Positions 1 to 6,180 of a stretch of 6,180 nt of DNA are shown piece by piece. The stretch comes from Omnitrophica WOR_2 bacterium RIFCSPHIGHO2_01_FULL_52_10. Lineage in GTDB: Bacteria; Omnitrophota; Gorgyraeia; Zapsychrales; Zapsychraceae. The stretch's first letter is position 1, and each line of letters begins with the position of its first letter. The stretch is from assembly GCA_001805565.1 (NCBI GenBank), contig MHGM01000042.1:1-6180 (forward strand), in the 5' to 3' direction. A program made the translations under genes and the position numbers. Under the pieces are notes generated by a model. It ran no database searches. It saw nothing but the letters and a program-made list of their open reading frames with translations, and was not told the origin of the DNA.

Positions 1-1172
1 TGCTGATAATCGACGTCGGCGTTGTAGTCGACGCCGGCTAACCCAAAACCAAAGAGCCGTAGAAATTCCTCATGATATCCATCGAGATCGGCGAGCTGGG
101 CAAGATTTTCATTGGTCAGCTTCTCCCATCTCGTATTGACTTCGGTCTGGACATCGGCGCGCAGCTCAAAATCATCCACCCGGATGAGCCCCTGTTCGTC
201 AATGGGGATGGGCCCGCCCGTGTAGAGCCGGGTGGAAAAAAGGCGATAGATCTGGGCGATACAATCCTCATAAATGCCTTTGGCTTTCATCACCTTATTT
301 AATAATACAAAATATAAAGGAATAACGGGGATGGCGGAGCTGGACTGCGTGACCAGGGCCTTGTTGACGGAAACGATCGCCCTTCCTTTTATTTTTTTAA
401 GACGCCCGTCCAATTTACGCGCCGTTGCCTCCAGATGATCTTTGGCGCGGCCAATGGTGCCTTCACGATAAATGCCGCGGGTCAGTTCCGGCCCCATATA
501 CGAATACGCCACCGCCGTTGCCCCTTGAGCTAATAAACCATTTTTCTCCAACGCATCGATCCAGTATTCCCAATCTTCGCCACCCATGACCGATACGGTT
601 TGTTCAATTTCTTCTTGAGTTGCCTGTGGCAAGGTCACTGGCTCCAAGGTGTTCGTGGTCACATCCAGGGTTTTGCCGGTATAACTACTGTTAATGGGTT
701 TTAAGGCCGATTTAGCGAGCTGGCCGGTTTTGGGGTGTTCCCGACGGGGAGAAGCCAAACTGTAAATGACCAGATCCACTTGTCCTAGATCTTTCTTGAT
801 CGCGTCGACCACCTTTTCCTTGATCTCATCCGAGAAGGCGTCCCCGTTAAAGCTCTTGGCATACAGCCCGGCCTGCCGGGCCTTTTGTTCGAAGGCGACA
901 GAATTATACCATCCGGCGGAAGCGGTACGCTTGTCTTCGGGTTCTTTCTCAAAGAAAACACCGATCGTGGCGGACCCGCAACCAAAAGCTGAAACGATCC
1001 GGGAAGCCAGACCATAGCCATTGGAGGCTCCGATGACTAAAACCTTGCGGGGACCGTGGCCTATTGTCCCTTGCTTTTTCACGTAATCAATCTGGTTCTG
1101 GACATTCTGGGCGCAGCCCAGCGGATGCGCGGTTGTGCAAATGAATCCTCTAATTTTTGGCTGAATAATCAT
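1..1172 (-). CDS. fabV: Trans-2-enoyl-ACP/CoA reductase (NADH), FabV/Ter family, 3' end cut by window
   Basis: FabV/Ter enzymes reduce the trans-2 double bond of enoyl-ACP or enoyl-CoA with NADH in the cytoplasm, the last step of each fatty-acid elongation cycle. Reading down from the ATG at 1172 gives 390 codons without a stop; the family is about 400 residues, so only about ten are missing. The N-terminus MIIQPKIRGFICTTAHPLGC is the usual family start. The Rossmann dinucleotide motif GASNGYGLASR lies at residues 48-58. E75 in GVFFEKE sits where FabV selects NADH over NADPH. YSLASPR is at 137-143. The catalytic Tyr-X8-Lys signature is intact as Y235 and K244, the spacing that separates FabV from FabI (Tyr-X6-Lys). 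The start is 10 bases after the glgC stop, and no Shine-Dalgarno-like sequence is visible before it, so translation may depend on coupling to glgC. Whether acyl-ACP or crotonyl-CoA is the main substrate cannot be read from the sequence. Family assignment is very secure. Confidence 0.96.
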   Translation of the reverse strand, partial: MIIQPKIRGFICTTAHPLGCAQNVQNQIDYVKKQGTIGHGPRKVLVIGASNGYGLASRIVSAFGCGSATIGVFFEKEPEDKRTASAGWYNSVAFEQKARQAGLYAKSFNGDAFSDEIKEKVVDAIKKDLGQVDLVIYSLASPRREHPKTGQLAKSALKPINSSYTGKTLDVTTNTLEPVTLPQATQEEIEQTVSVMGGEDWEYWIDALEKNGLLAQGATAVAYSYMGPELTRGIYREGTIGRAKDHLEATARKLDGRLKKIKGRAIVSVNKALVTQSSSAIPVIPLYFVLLNKVMKAKGIYEDCIAQIYRLFSTRLYTGGPIPIDEQGLIRVDDFELRADVQTEVNTRWEKLTNENLAQLADLDGYHEEFLRLFGFGLAGVDYNADVDYQ

Positions 1173-1182
1173 AAACAATATG

Positions 1183-2400
1183 TTAGTTAGGTACGGACGT
1201 TTTCTTAGGGACAATCACGATGCCGGACGTTGTCAAAACGAAACGCTGGGCATCCAGCTTTGGATCATAACCTATTTTTGAATGCGGCGGGATGACGACT
1301 TCTTTGTCAATGATCGCGTTTTGCACCTGGGCGCCTTCACCGATGATAACGCTCTCCATGATGACCGAATTCTTGACCCGCGCATTATCGCCGATCTTGA
1401 CGTTAGAGGACAACACGGATTTTTCCACATATCCACCTTCGATGACGCATCCACCGGAAACCATAGAATCGATGATGGCCCCGGAACCGGAGGCGGTGCT
1501 GATCATCCGAATGGGCGGATACTGCTCATGATACGTGCGCACGGGCCAGGAGCGGTCATGTAAATTAAATTGGCTTTGCCTGGTCAAAAGATCCATATTC
1601 GCCTGATAATAAGCGTCCCGCGTCCCGATATCCCGCCAATATTTCGGCTTATTGTGTTCATCGACGAATTTATAGACATAAACTTTTTTGCCGTTACGTA
1701 ACATCTGGGGGATGACGTTCTTGCCGAAATCGTGCTCGGAGTCCTGCCTGGCATCTAGTTGAAGTTCATTGATCAAAGCGTCGCGGTCAAAAAGATAGAT
1801 CCCCATCGAGGCGAGTATGACGCCAGGATCCCCGGGGATCGTTTTAGGCTGCGCCGGCTTTTCCTGAAACCCGCAGACGTGGTCGTTACGATCGACCTCA
1901 ATAACGCCAAACTGGGTCGAACTCGCCTTGGGCATCGGGATACAGGCGACCGTCACGTCCGCCTTCTTTTCCCGGTGATACTTGATCATGTGCTGATAAT
2001 TCATTTTGTAGATATGATCGCCGGCGAGGATAAGGACAAGCTTGGGATTGCAATCCTGCACCGCGTAGAGATTTTGATAGATGGCATCGGCCGTCCCTTT
2101 ATACCAATCGGCGCTGATGCGCTGCTGGGCGGGAATAATGTCGATAAATTCTCCCAACTGGCTCGAAAAAATGTTCCATCCGGCCAGAAGATGCTTCTGC
2201 AGGGAAAACGATTTATACTGGGTCAGAACGTAAACGCGGCGCAATCCTGAATTGATGCAGTTGCTCAACGTAAAATCGATGATCCGGTAAATGCCGCCGA
2301 ATGGCACGGCAGGCTTGGTCCGGTCGCGCGTCAAAGGGTCAAGGCGTTCCCCCCGGCCACCGGCCATGATAAACGTCAAAACTTCAAAAACTTCACTCAT
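1183..2400 (-). CDS. glgC: Glucose-1-phosphate adenylyltransferase (ADP-glucose pyrophosphorylase)
   Basis: GlgC makes ADP-glucose and pyrophosphate from ATP and glucose-1-phosphate, the committed and regulated step of bacterial glycogen synthesis, as a cytoplasmic homotetramer. The 405 residues are close to the usual length. The nucleotidyltransferase domain (about 8-270) shows AGGRGERL at 13-20, TKPAVPFGG at 28-36, WYKGTADA at 99-106, AGDHIYKMNY at 126-135 with D128 matching catalytic Asp142 of the E. coli enzyme, and FQEKP with K181 matching the glucose-1-phosphate-binding Lys195. The C-terminal left-handed beta-helix (about 300-380) contains SMVSGGCVIEGG and repeated hexapeptides, and the end DAQRFVLTTSGIVIV is typical. 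The site of the E. coli fructose-1,6-bisphosphate-contacting Lys39 is Asp26 here, so activator preference probably differs. The start is supported by an upstream GGAAGGAAG and a strong promoter. No glgA, glgB or glgP lies nearby; only fabV follows, 10 bases on. Confidence 0.97.
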   Translation of the reverse strand: MSEVFEVLTFIMAGGRGERLDPLTRDRTKPAVPFGGIYRIIDFTLSNCINSGLRRVYVLTQYKSFSLQKHLLAGWNIFSSQLGEFIDIIPAQQRISADWYKGTADAIYQNLYAVQDCNPKLVLILAGDHIYKMNYQHMIKYHREKKADVTVACIPMPKASSTQFGVIEVDRNDHVCGFQEKPAQPKTIPGDPGVILASMGIYLFDRDALINELQLDARQDSEHDFGKNVIPQMLRNGKKVYVYKFVDEHNKPKYWRDIGTRDAYYQANMDLLTRQSQFNLHDRSWPVRTYHEQYPPIRMISTASGSGAIIDSMVSGGCVIEGGYVEKSVLSSNVKIGDNARVKNSVIMESVIIGEGAQVQNAIIDKEVVIPPHSKIGYDPKLDAQRFVLTTSGIVIVPKKTSVPN

Positions 2401-2408
2401 TGCAACAA

Positions 2409-2417
2409 CTTCCTTCC
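2409..2417 (-). promoter_or_regulatory. Ribosome binding site of glgC
   Basis: The minus strand reads GGAAGGAAG, with AAGGA ending 10 bases before the ATG at 2400. It is the best Shine-Dalgarno-like site before any complete gene here and supports the chosen glgC start. The spacing is slightly longer than ideal. Confidence 0.65.
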
Positions 2418-2435
2418 CAATCCATGAGGGCTGAA

Positions 2436-2456
2436 TATAATATGGGCAGTATTATA
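2436..2456. repeat. 7-bp perfect inverted repeat overlapping the glgC promoter -10 box
   Basis: Arms 2436-2442 (TATAATA) and 2450-2456 (TATTATA) are exact inverted copies around a 7-base centre. One arm covers the -10 box and the centre covers the expected transcription start. The position would suit a repressor operator, but the arms are pure A/T and such a match can arise by chance. No known regulator family is recognised. Confidence 0.3.
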
Positions 2457-2479
2457 AATTTACTTGGATGATTTTTCAA
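2451..2479 (-). promoter_or_regulatory. Sigma-70-type promoter for glgC-fabV
   Basis: On the minus strand, TTGAAA (2474-2479) is followed after exactly 17 bases by a perfect TATAAT (2451-2456). The expected start of transcription is near 2443-2444, giving a leader of about 43 bases that carries the glgC ribosome binding site. There is no TGn extension of the -10 box. It lies wholly in the 86-base gap between the TPR membrane-protein gene and glgC, so it would serve glgC and, by read-through, fabV. Confidence 0.8.
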
Positions 2480-2486
2480 CAATATC

Positions 2487-4793
2487 TTATAGCCCGAGTT
2501 CTTTTTTGACTTCGTTATCCACCGCGTTGATGGCGAACGATTGCCGGAATTCTTCAAGCGCTTTAGGCTGCTCGCCCATAACTTTATAAACAAAGCCAAG
2601 TTTTTTGTGGACCAGCCCCGGGTCTTTTCTTGTTTCCAGCGCTAGGGCGTACACATCTTTGGCTTTGGCGTAATTCCCTTGGTCATAAATGATATCCCCC
2701 ACACCCACGATATCCTGCGCGTCATCCGGGCGCATCTGATGCGCCTTGCGCAAGGTGTTTACAGCCCGGTCGTACTGCTGATCCTTCGCGTAAGTTTTGG
2801 CAAGCAAAAAATACCCTTTGGGATCCGTCGGCCAAAGCTCGATGATCCTTAAATATTGTTTGATCGCCCCTTCATATTTGCCCATATCAAAATAACACAG
2901 GGCCAAATTATACCGCGCCTGTTTATTATTGGGCATGCCCAGCGCCGCCACCCGAAAATGCATGAAAGCTTCGTCGTATTGTTTGCGCTTGCTGTAAATT
3001 TTTCCCATCAGTTCATGGGTATCGCTATAGCCGGGAGCGATTTTTATGGCCTCTTGCGCTTCGGCCAGGGACTGGTCGTCTAAATCCAGCGATTCGAGGG
3101 TAAAGGCCCGGAAATAGTTAGGGAATGGACTGACCGGACTTGCCCCTAATTTGAACATATCCAGCTTAATCGGCTGCCATTGGGCCAGATCGACGGCAAA
3201 CTGGTCGATGTATGCCTGGTTCTCCGGCACGCGGCGCAGAAAAATCACGGCATCGTAGTCGAAATACACGACCACCCAATCCTTGTTGCCATAAAAATAT
3301 TTCAGAACCTTTTTCGGGATGTGCTGGCGCACCGAGTTGAGCAAGGCGCCCGTGAGATGATATTTGTTGATCGCCTCCTCGAAAAGCGCACGGTCCCCTT
3401 CTTCCCACAGTTTCCGGTATTGATCGAAGAATTTCCCGCCGTAAACTTCCGTTCGGCCGTCGATAAAGACCTTGATCCTGGGGAATACCCGTCCCACCAG
3501 GTAAGCCCCGGAATTAAAATCATTGAAAAAATTGCCCCGGATGTCGTTACGTACCAGAAAATCAACGGCTTTGTCCGGATAACTGCGCAGCGATACCCCG
3601 CCGAATTCACTTTTGCGTTCATACTTGTCCAGGTCATAATAACCCTGAAGCGCGTACCCTTCCGCGGATTGAAAAATCCACGCCAGAAACAGCAATTTCA
3701 CGACCGCGGAAGTCAGGTGCATAAATTTCTTGTCGGTGAACCTTAGAGGAATAATATCCTTGCAGGAAATGCTCAGAACATTGGTGATGATCACCATATA
3801 CGCCGCCAGCGCGAAAAAGGCCATGTTGCGCGACGCCTGGATAGAAAAGATGAAAAAAACCAGCCAAAACAGCAAAGCGCTGATATCGATCTGCCGGCGG
3901 TTGAAGATGAATGTCACCGCCGATATAAGGATCAGTATTTTATAAAAAACAAATTCGTCGCTGGAGAACAACGTTCCCCAATGAAGCGGCCGCTGCAATT
4001 CCTGGATATGCTCGAAAAATACCTTATTTTCACCGGAAAAAGAGAAAAATACCCGCAAAGGATACCATGCCCCTTCGAAAGTGTAGGGATTGACCAGGCA
4101 GGCCAAAACAACGAAAACCAATATGGCCTTCAGCCGTTTATACTCCTTGTCATTCAAACGTCCTGACTTGTTCCATTCATAAGGAAGCCGGGCGTGGCGC
4201 TTGAGCCATTCGGAAACCAGCCCGATCAGCACAAAAAGCGGCCCAAAAAAGAAAAATCCATGGATGTTGCTCCAGAGGATCTGCGTAATGACCAATGCCG
4301 CCACGGACCATTTCTTGTCGATATGCAGAGAAAGGACAAAAATATAAAAAGCGAAAAAGAACAGGCTGTAAAGGTCCGGACGTATCGTGAAACGCTGTTG
4401 ATAAACTATCGATACGAGATACAAAACGAAGATGAGCATCAGCTGCTTGTCTTTGTTGTAGCCTAAAAGCAAAAGCAGAGTCATCGTCAGCGTCACCAGG
4501 ACCACCTGCATCTGGATCAACCCCTCCGGCCCCCAGTTCTGGAAAATATTGTAAGCGATCACCTGAAAAAGCCATTCATGGTTGACCCACGGCGTGCCGG
4601 CGATCGTGCAGGAAAGAACATCAGAAAACGGAATGATCCCCTGGGTGACGATGAATCTGCCCACACCGATATGAAGCCAGAGGTCGAGGTCTTTGACCTC
4701 AAGATGCGCCAGATAGAAAACAAGCCCGAAAATGGCGCCCAAGGGCAGCAGGCCTACCCAGTAACTAAATTTCTTCCAAAAATTCTCGCTCAT
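2487..4793 (-). CDS. Multispanning membrane protein, GT-C glycosyltransferase-like, with C-terminal TPR array
   Basis: This 768-residue protein of unproven function has two halves. Residues about 11-376 carry some 10-11 hydrophobic segments (about 11-31, 92-111, 117-133, 139-157, 163-196 as one or two, 222-236, 281-297, 303-318, 324-342, 360-376). The first loop has acidic residues D35 and D37 in DLDLWLH, then TPWVNHEWLF at 67-76; an acidic pair after the first membrane helix is typical of GT-C glycosyltransferases that use lipid-linked sugars. A soluble stretch (about 380-545) contains NDFNSGAYLVGR and VFIDGRTEVYGG, which I recall as recurring in uncharacterised bacterial membrane proteins of this type. 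Residues 589-758 are five contiguous 34-residue TPRs, preceded by a degenerate sixth at 555-588. If there are 11 spans with the N-terminus inside, the TPRs face the periplasm. It starts 42 bases after the DppF-type gene, with a weak ribosome site (AAAGAAA); the next Met is residue 95, so this start is the only sensible one. Glycosyl transfer is inference; a scaffold or assembly role is also possible. Confidence 0.85.
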   Translation of the reverse strand: MSENFWKKFSYWVGLLPLGAIFGLVFYLAHLEVKDLDLWLHIGVGRFIVTQGIIPFSDVLSCTIAGTPWVNHEWLFQVIAYNIFQNWGPEGLIQMQVVLVTLTMTLLLLLGYNKDKQLMLIFVLYLVSIVYQQRFTIRPDLYSLFFFAFYIFVLSLHIDKKWSVAALVITQILWSNIHGFFFFGPLFVLIGLVSEWLKRHARLPYEWNKSGRLNDKEYKRLKAILVFVVLACLVNPYTFEGAWYPLRVFFSFSGENKVFFEHIQELQRPLHWGTLFSSDEFVFYKILILISAVTFIFNRRQIDISALLFWLVFFIFSIQASRNMAFFALAAYMVIITNVLSISCKDIIPLRFTDKKFMHLTSAVVKLLFLAWIFQSAEGYALQGYYDLDKYERKSEFGGVSLRSYPDKAVDFLVRNDIRGNFFNDFNSGAYLVGRVFPRIKVFIDGRTEVYGGKFFDQYRKLWEEGDRALFEEAINKYHLTGALLNSVRQHIPKKVLKYFYGNKDWVVVYFDYDAVIFLRRVPENQAYIDQFAVDLAQWQPIKLDMFKLGASPVSPFPNYFRAFTLESLDLDDQSLAEAQEAIKIAPGYSDTHELMGKIYSKRKQYDEAFMHFRVAALGMPNNKQARYNLALCYFDMGKYEGAIKQYLRIIELWPTDPKGYFLLAKTYAKDQQYDRAVNTLRKAHQMRPDDAQDIVGVGDIIYDQGNYAKAKDVYALALETRKDPGLVHKKLGFVYKVMGEQPKALEEFRQSFAINAVDNEVKKELGL

Positions 4794-4835
4794 AAGATTT
4801 CTTTATCTTATCATGCAGCAAAACCACTTCAAGCA

Positions 4836-5738
4836 TCATCCAATAAACTTCTGCGACGGTGTCCGTTCATCGGTCAGAACCCAGTGCCCATTGCCTTTGT
4901 CTACCAGGCGAGCGTGAGAATCCATCGCGATAGCCTGCTCCCTCACGCTGGTCTTGTAGTCGACCGCCGCCGCGAGCAACTCTTTGGTGTACGGATGCAA
5001 CGGATTGTTCAACAATTCCCGCGTCGGCGCCGATTCGACGATCCTGCCTTGATACATCACCGCGATCCGCCGGCTGATTTTGGCAACAACACGCAGATTA
5101 TGGGAAATAAAAAGATACGTCACCTGAAATTCTTTCTGAAGGCCGTCAAGAAGATCAAGGATCTGCTGCTGCATGAGCACATCCAGCGAAGAAACCGCCT
5201 CATCAAGGATAAGGAGTTTCGGGTTCAGGACCAGCGCGCGGGCGATGGCAATACGCTGGCGTTCGCCGCCGGAGAATTCATGAGGGAAGCGCTCCATCAT
5301 CCCGGGAGTTAATCCGACCGCTTTAAGTAACTGCGCGGCGCGTTCCCGCCTTTTTACCGAAGTTGAATATTTTCTCCATTCCAAAGTCATGGCTTCCTCC
5401 AAAATCCGGCATACCGTAAAACGTGGGTCGAGACTGCTGTAAGGATCCTGGAAAACCATTTGCATCTTTTTACGATATTCACGAAATTGACGGCCAGGCA
5501 GGAACGTAATGTCTTTCCCAGCAAATAAGATATTGCCGCTCTCGGGGGCGGTCAGCTTCACGATAACTCTACCCAGCGTCGTCTTGCCACAGCCGGATTC
5601 ACCGACCAGGCCGAGATTCTCCCCTGACGCGAGCGCGAGGTCGACACCATCGACCGCCCGCACGAAAGACCGCGGTCGTGACAGGGATCCTCCTTTGACC
5701 GGGAACGACTTTCTGATGTTTTTAAGTTCCAACAACAT
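4836..5738 (-). CDS. dppF: Peptide/oligopeptide ABC transporter ATP-binding protein, DppF/OppF type
   Basis: This is one of the two cytoplasmic ATPases that power a DppBCDF/OppBCDF-type importer of di- or oligopeptides (relatives carry nickel or oligosaccharides). All ABC motifs are intact in 300 residues: Walker A GESGCGKTT at 46-54, Q-loop Q97 in VFQDP, signature FSGGERQR at 155-162, Walker B LLILDE at 175-180 with catalytic E180, D-loop SSLD at 183-186, and switch His213. The oligopeptide-type segment NPLHPYTKELLAA is at 245-257. The tail then ends with GHWVLTDE and has no cysteine after C110, unlike many DppF/OppF proteins whose tails carry a cysteine cluster. The start at 5738 is one base after the stop of the DppD-type gene and is preceded by AAAGG at 5745-5749, six bases away, so the pair is probably translationally coupled. 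The substrate, and so the dpp versus opp name, cannot be decided because the permease and binding-protein genes are outside the window. Confidence 0.93.
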   Translation of the reverse strand: MLLELKNIRKSFPVKGGSLSRPRSFVRAVDGVDLALASGENLGLVGESGCGKTTLGRVIVKLTAPESGNILFAGKDITFLPGRQFREYRKKMQMVFQDPYSSLDPRFTVCRILEEAMTLEWRKYSTSVKRRERAAQLLKAVGLTPGMMERFPHEFSGGERQRIAIARALVLNPKLLILDEAVSSLDVLMQQQILDLLDGLQKEFQVTYLFISHNLRVVAKISRRIAVMYQGRIVESAPTRELLNNPLHPYTKELLAAAVDYKTSVREQAIAMDSHARLVDKGNGHWVLTDERTPSQKFIG

Positions 5739-5739
5739 T

Positions 5740-6180
5740 TTAGACCTTTATTGTCTCCAGCAGCGTGCGGGTATAGGGGTGCTGGGGGTCTTTCAAAACA
5801 TCTTTGGTCATCCCCTGCTCAACGATTCTTCCCTGCGTCATGACCGCCACCCGGTCGGCCATATGAGATACCATCCCCAGATCATGCGTGATCAACAAGA
5901 TCGAGAGCTTCAGCTCATCCTTTAATTTTCGGAACAATTCCATGATCTTCGCCTGCAGCGTCACGTCCAGATTGCTCGTCGGCTCATCGGCAATGAGCAA
6001 TTTTGGACCAGCGGCGATCGCCTGGGCGATCATCGCGCGCTGGCGCATCCCGCCGCTTAACTGATGCGGATAATTCCCAACGACCCTTTGCGGGTTCGGC
6101 AAACCGACAAGAACGAGAAGCTCCAGGATCCGCGCGCGCCGTTGACGCAGATTCAAAGGAGTATGGACACGCAAGACCTC
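5740..6180 (-). CDS. dppD: Peptide/oligopeptide ABC transporter ATP-binding protein, DppD/OppD type, 5' part outside window
   Basis: This is the C-terminal 146 residues of the partner ATPase of the importer; the reading frame is open to the right edge, so the Walker A half lies beyond it. Numbered from the first visible codon, the signature LSGGMRQR is at 41-48, Walker B LLIADE at 61-66 with catalytic E66, D-loop SNLD at 69-72, switch His99 in ITHD, and the DppD/OppD-type HPYTRTLLE at 134-142. The protein stops four residues later (TIKV), so it lacks the longer cysteine-bearing tail of many DppD/OppD proteins. The TTG at 6174 is internal to the conserved domain and is not a credible start. 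The stop is one base from the DppF-type start, which fits a heterodimeric ATPase pair made in equal amounts. Permease genes would be expected further upstream. dpp versus opp is undecided. Confidence 0.92.
   Translation of the reverse strand, partial: EVLRVHTPLNLRQRRARILELLVLVGLPNPQRVVGNYPHQLSGGMRQRAMIAQAIAAGPKLLIADEPTSNLDVTLQAKIMELFRKLKDELKLSILLITHDLGMVSHMADRVAVMTQGRIVEQGMTKDVLKDPQHPYTRTLLETIKV

Noticed and set aside
1759..2250. 163-codon open frame on the plus strand
   Set aside because: It is wholly antisense to the conserved catalytic domain of glgC and has no recognisable domain.
2401..2486. Possible intrinsic terminator after the TPR membrane-protein gene
   Set aside because: The gap has no G/C-rich stem followed by a T run; its only symmetry is the A/T-only repeat on the promoter, which is unlikely to stop transcription.
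2393..2599. 68-codon minus-strand open frame bridging the end of the TPR gene and the start of glgC
   Set aside because: It runs out of frame across the end of the TPR gene and through the glgC promoter, and shows no recognisable domain.
3180..3746. 188-codon open frame on the plus strand
   Set aside because: It is wholly antisense to the TPR membrane-protein gene, with no recognisable motif and no supporting gap or promoter; a by-product of codon bias on the opposite strand.
4802..4833. Promoter-like TTGAAG, 16 bases, TAAGAT before the TPR membrane-protein gene (minus strand)
   Set aside because: The -10 box matches only 4 of 6 positions, and the implied start would fall almost at the ATG, leaving no leader; co-transcription with the upstream ATPase gene is simpler.
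4578..5312. 244-codon open frame on the plus strand
   Set aside because: It lies antisense to the DppF-type ATPase and the start of the TPR membrane-protein gene, both with clear conserved motifs; its translation is compositionally odd and shows no recognisable domain.
1..6180. Search for a CRISPR array, tRNA, rRNA, insertion-sequence ends or a riboswitch
   Set aside because: Coding sequence fills nearly the whole window, the gaps are 1 to 86 bases, and no repeat-spacer pattern, cloverleaf or long terminal inverted repeat was seen by eye.

Overview
The window holds five protein genes, all on the minus strand and tightly packed. No RNA gene, insertion sequence, CRISPR array or attachment site was seen. 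In transcription order (right to left on the given strand) they are: the 3' part of a DppD/OppD-type peptide ABC transporter ATPase; a complete DppF/OppF-type partner ATPase; a 768-residue multispanning membrane protein with a C-terminal TPR array; glgC (ADP-glucose pyrophosphorylase); and fabV (NADH-dependent trans-2-enoyl-ACP/CoA reductase), which runs off the left edge just before its stop.

Organism: a bacterium of moderate G+C, probably with a Gram-negative style envelope. The single-strand packing, FabV as enoyl reductase, GlgC with the 'LTRDRTKPAVPFGG' form of the nucleotide-binding segment, and the GT-C-like/TPR membrane protein are together reminiscent of Omnitrophota/PVC-group genomes. 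This is an impression from sequence style, not a demonstrated placement.

Layout: the two ATPase genes are separated by one base and are almost certainly translationally coupled. The TPR membrane protein follows after 42 bases with no terminator, so it probably shares their transcript. The 86 bases between it and glgC hold a near-consensus sigma-70 promoter (TTGAAA, 17 bp, TATAAT), so glgC and fabV (10 bases apart) look like a separate or separately boosted transcription unit. No hairpin-plus-T-run terminator is visible in any gap.

Function: the ATPase pair would power uptake of peptides or similar oligomers. The TPR membrane protein may act on an envelope glycan or protein, but this is not established. 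GlgC commits glucose-1-phosphate to glycogen synthesis, and FabV completes each fatty-acid elongation cycle (or reduces crotonyl-CoA). No single pathway joins all five; the glgC-fabV pair, both storage or anabolic steps, shares a promoter by position. The least described item is the TPR membrane protein, whose layout resembles that of the eukaryotic TMTC O-mannosyltransferases.
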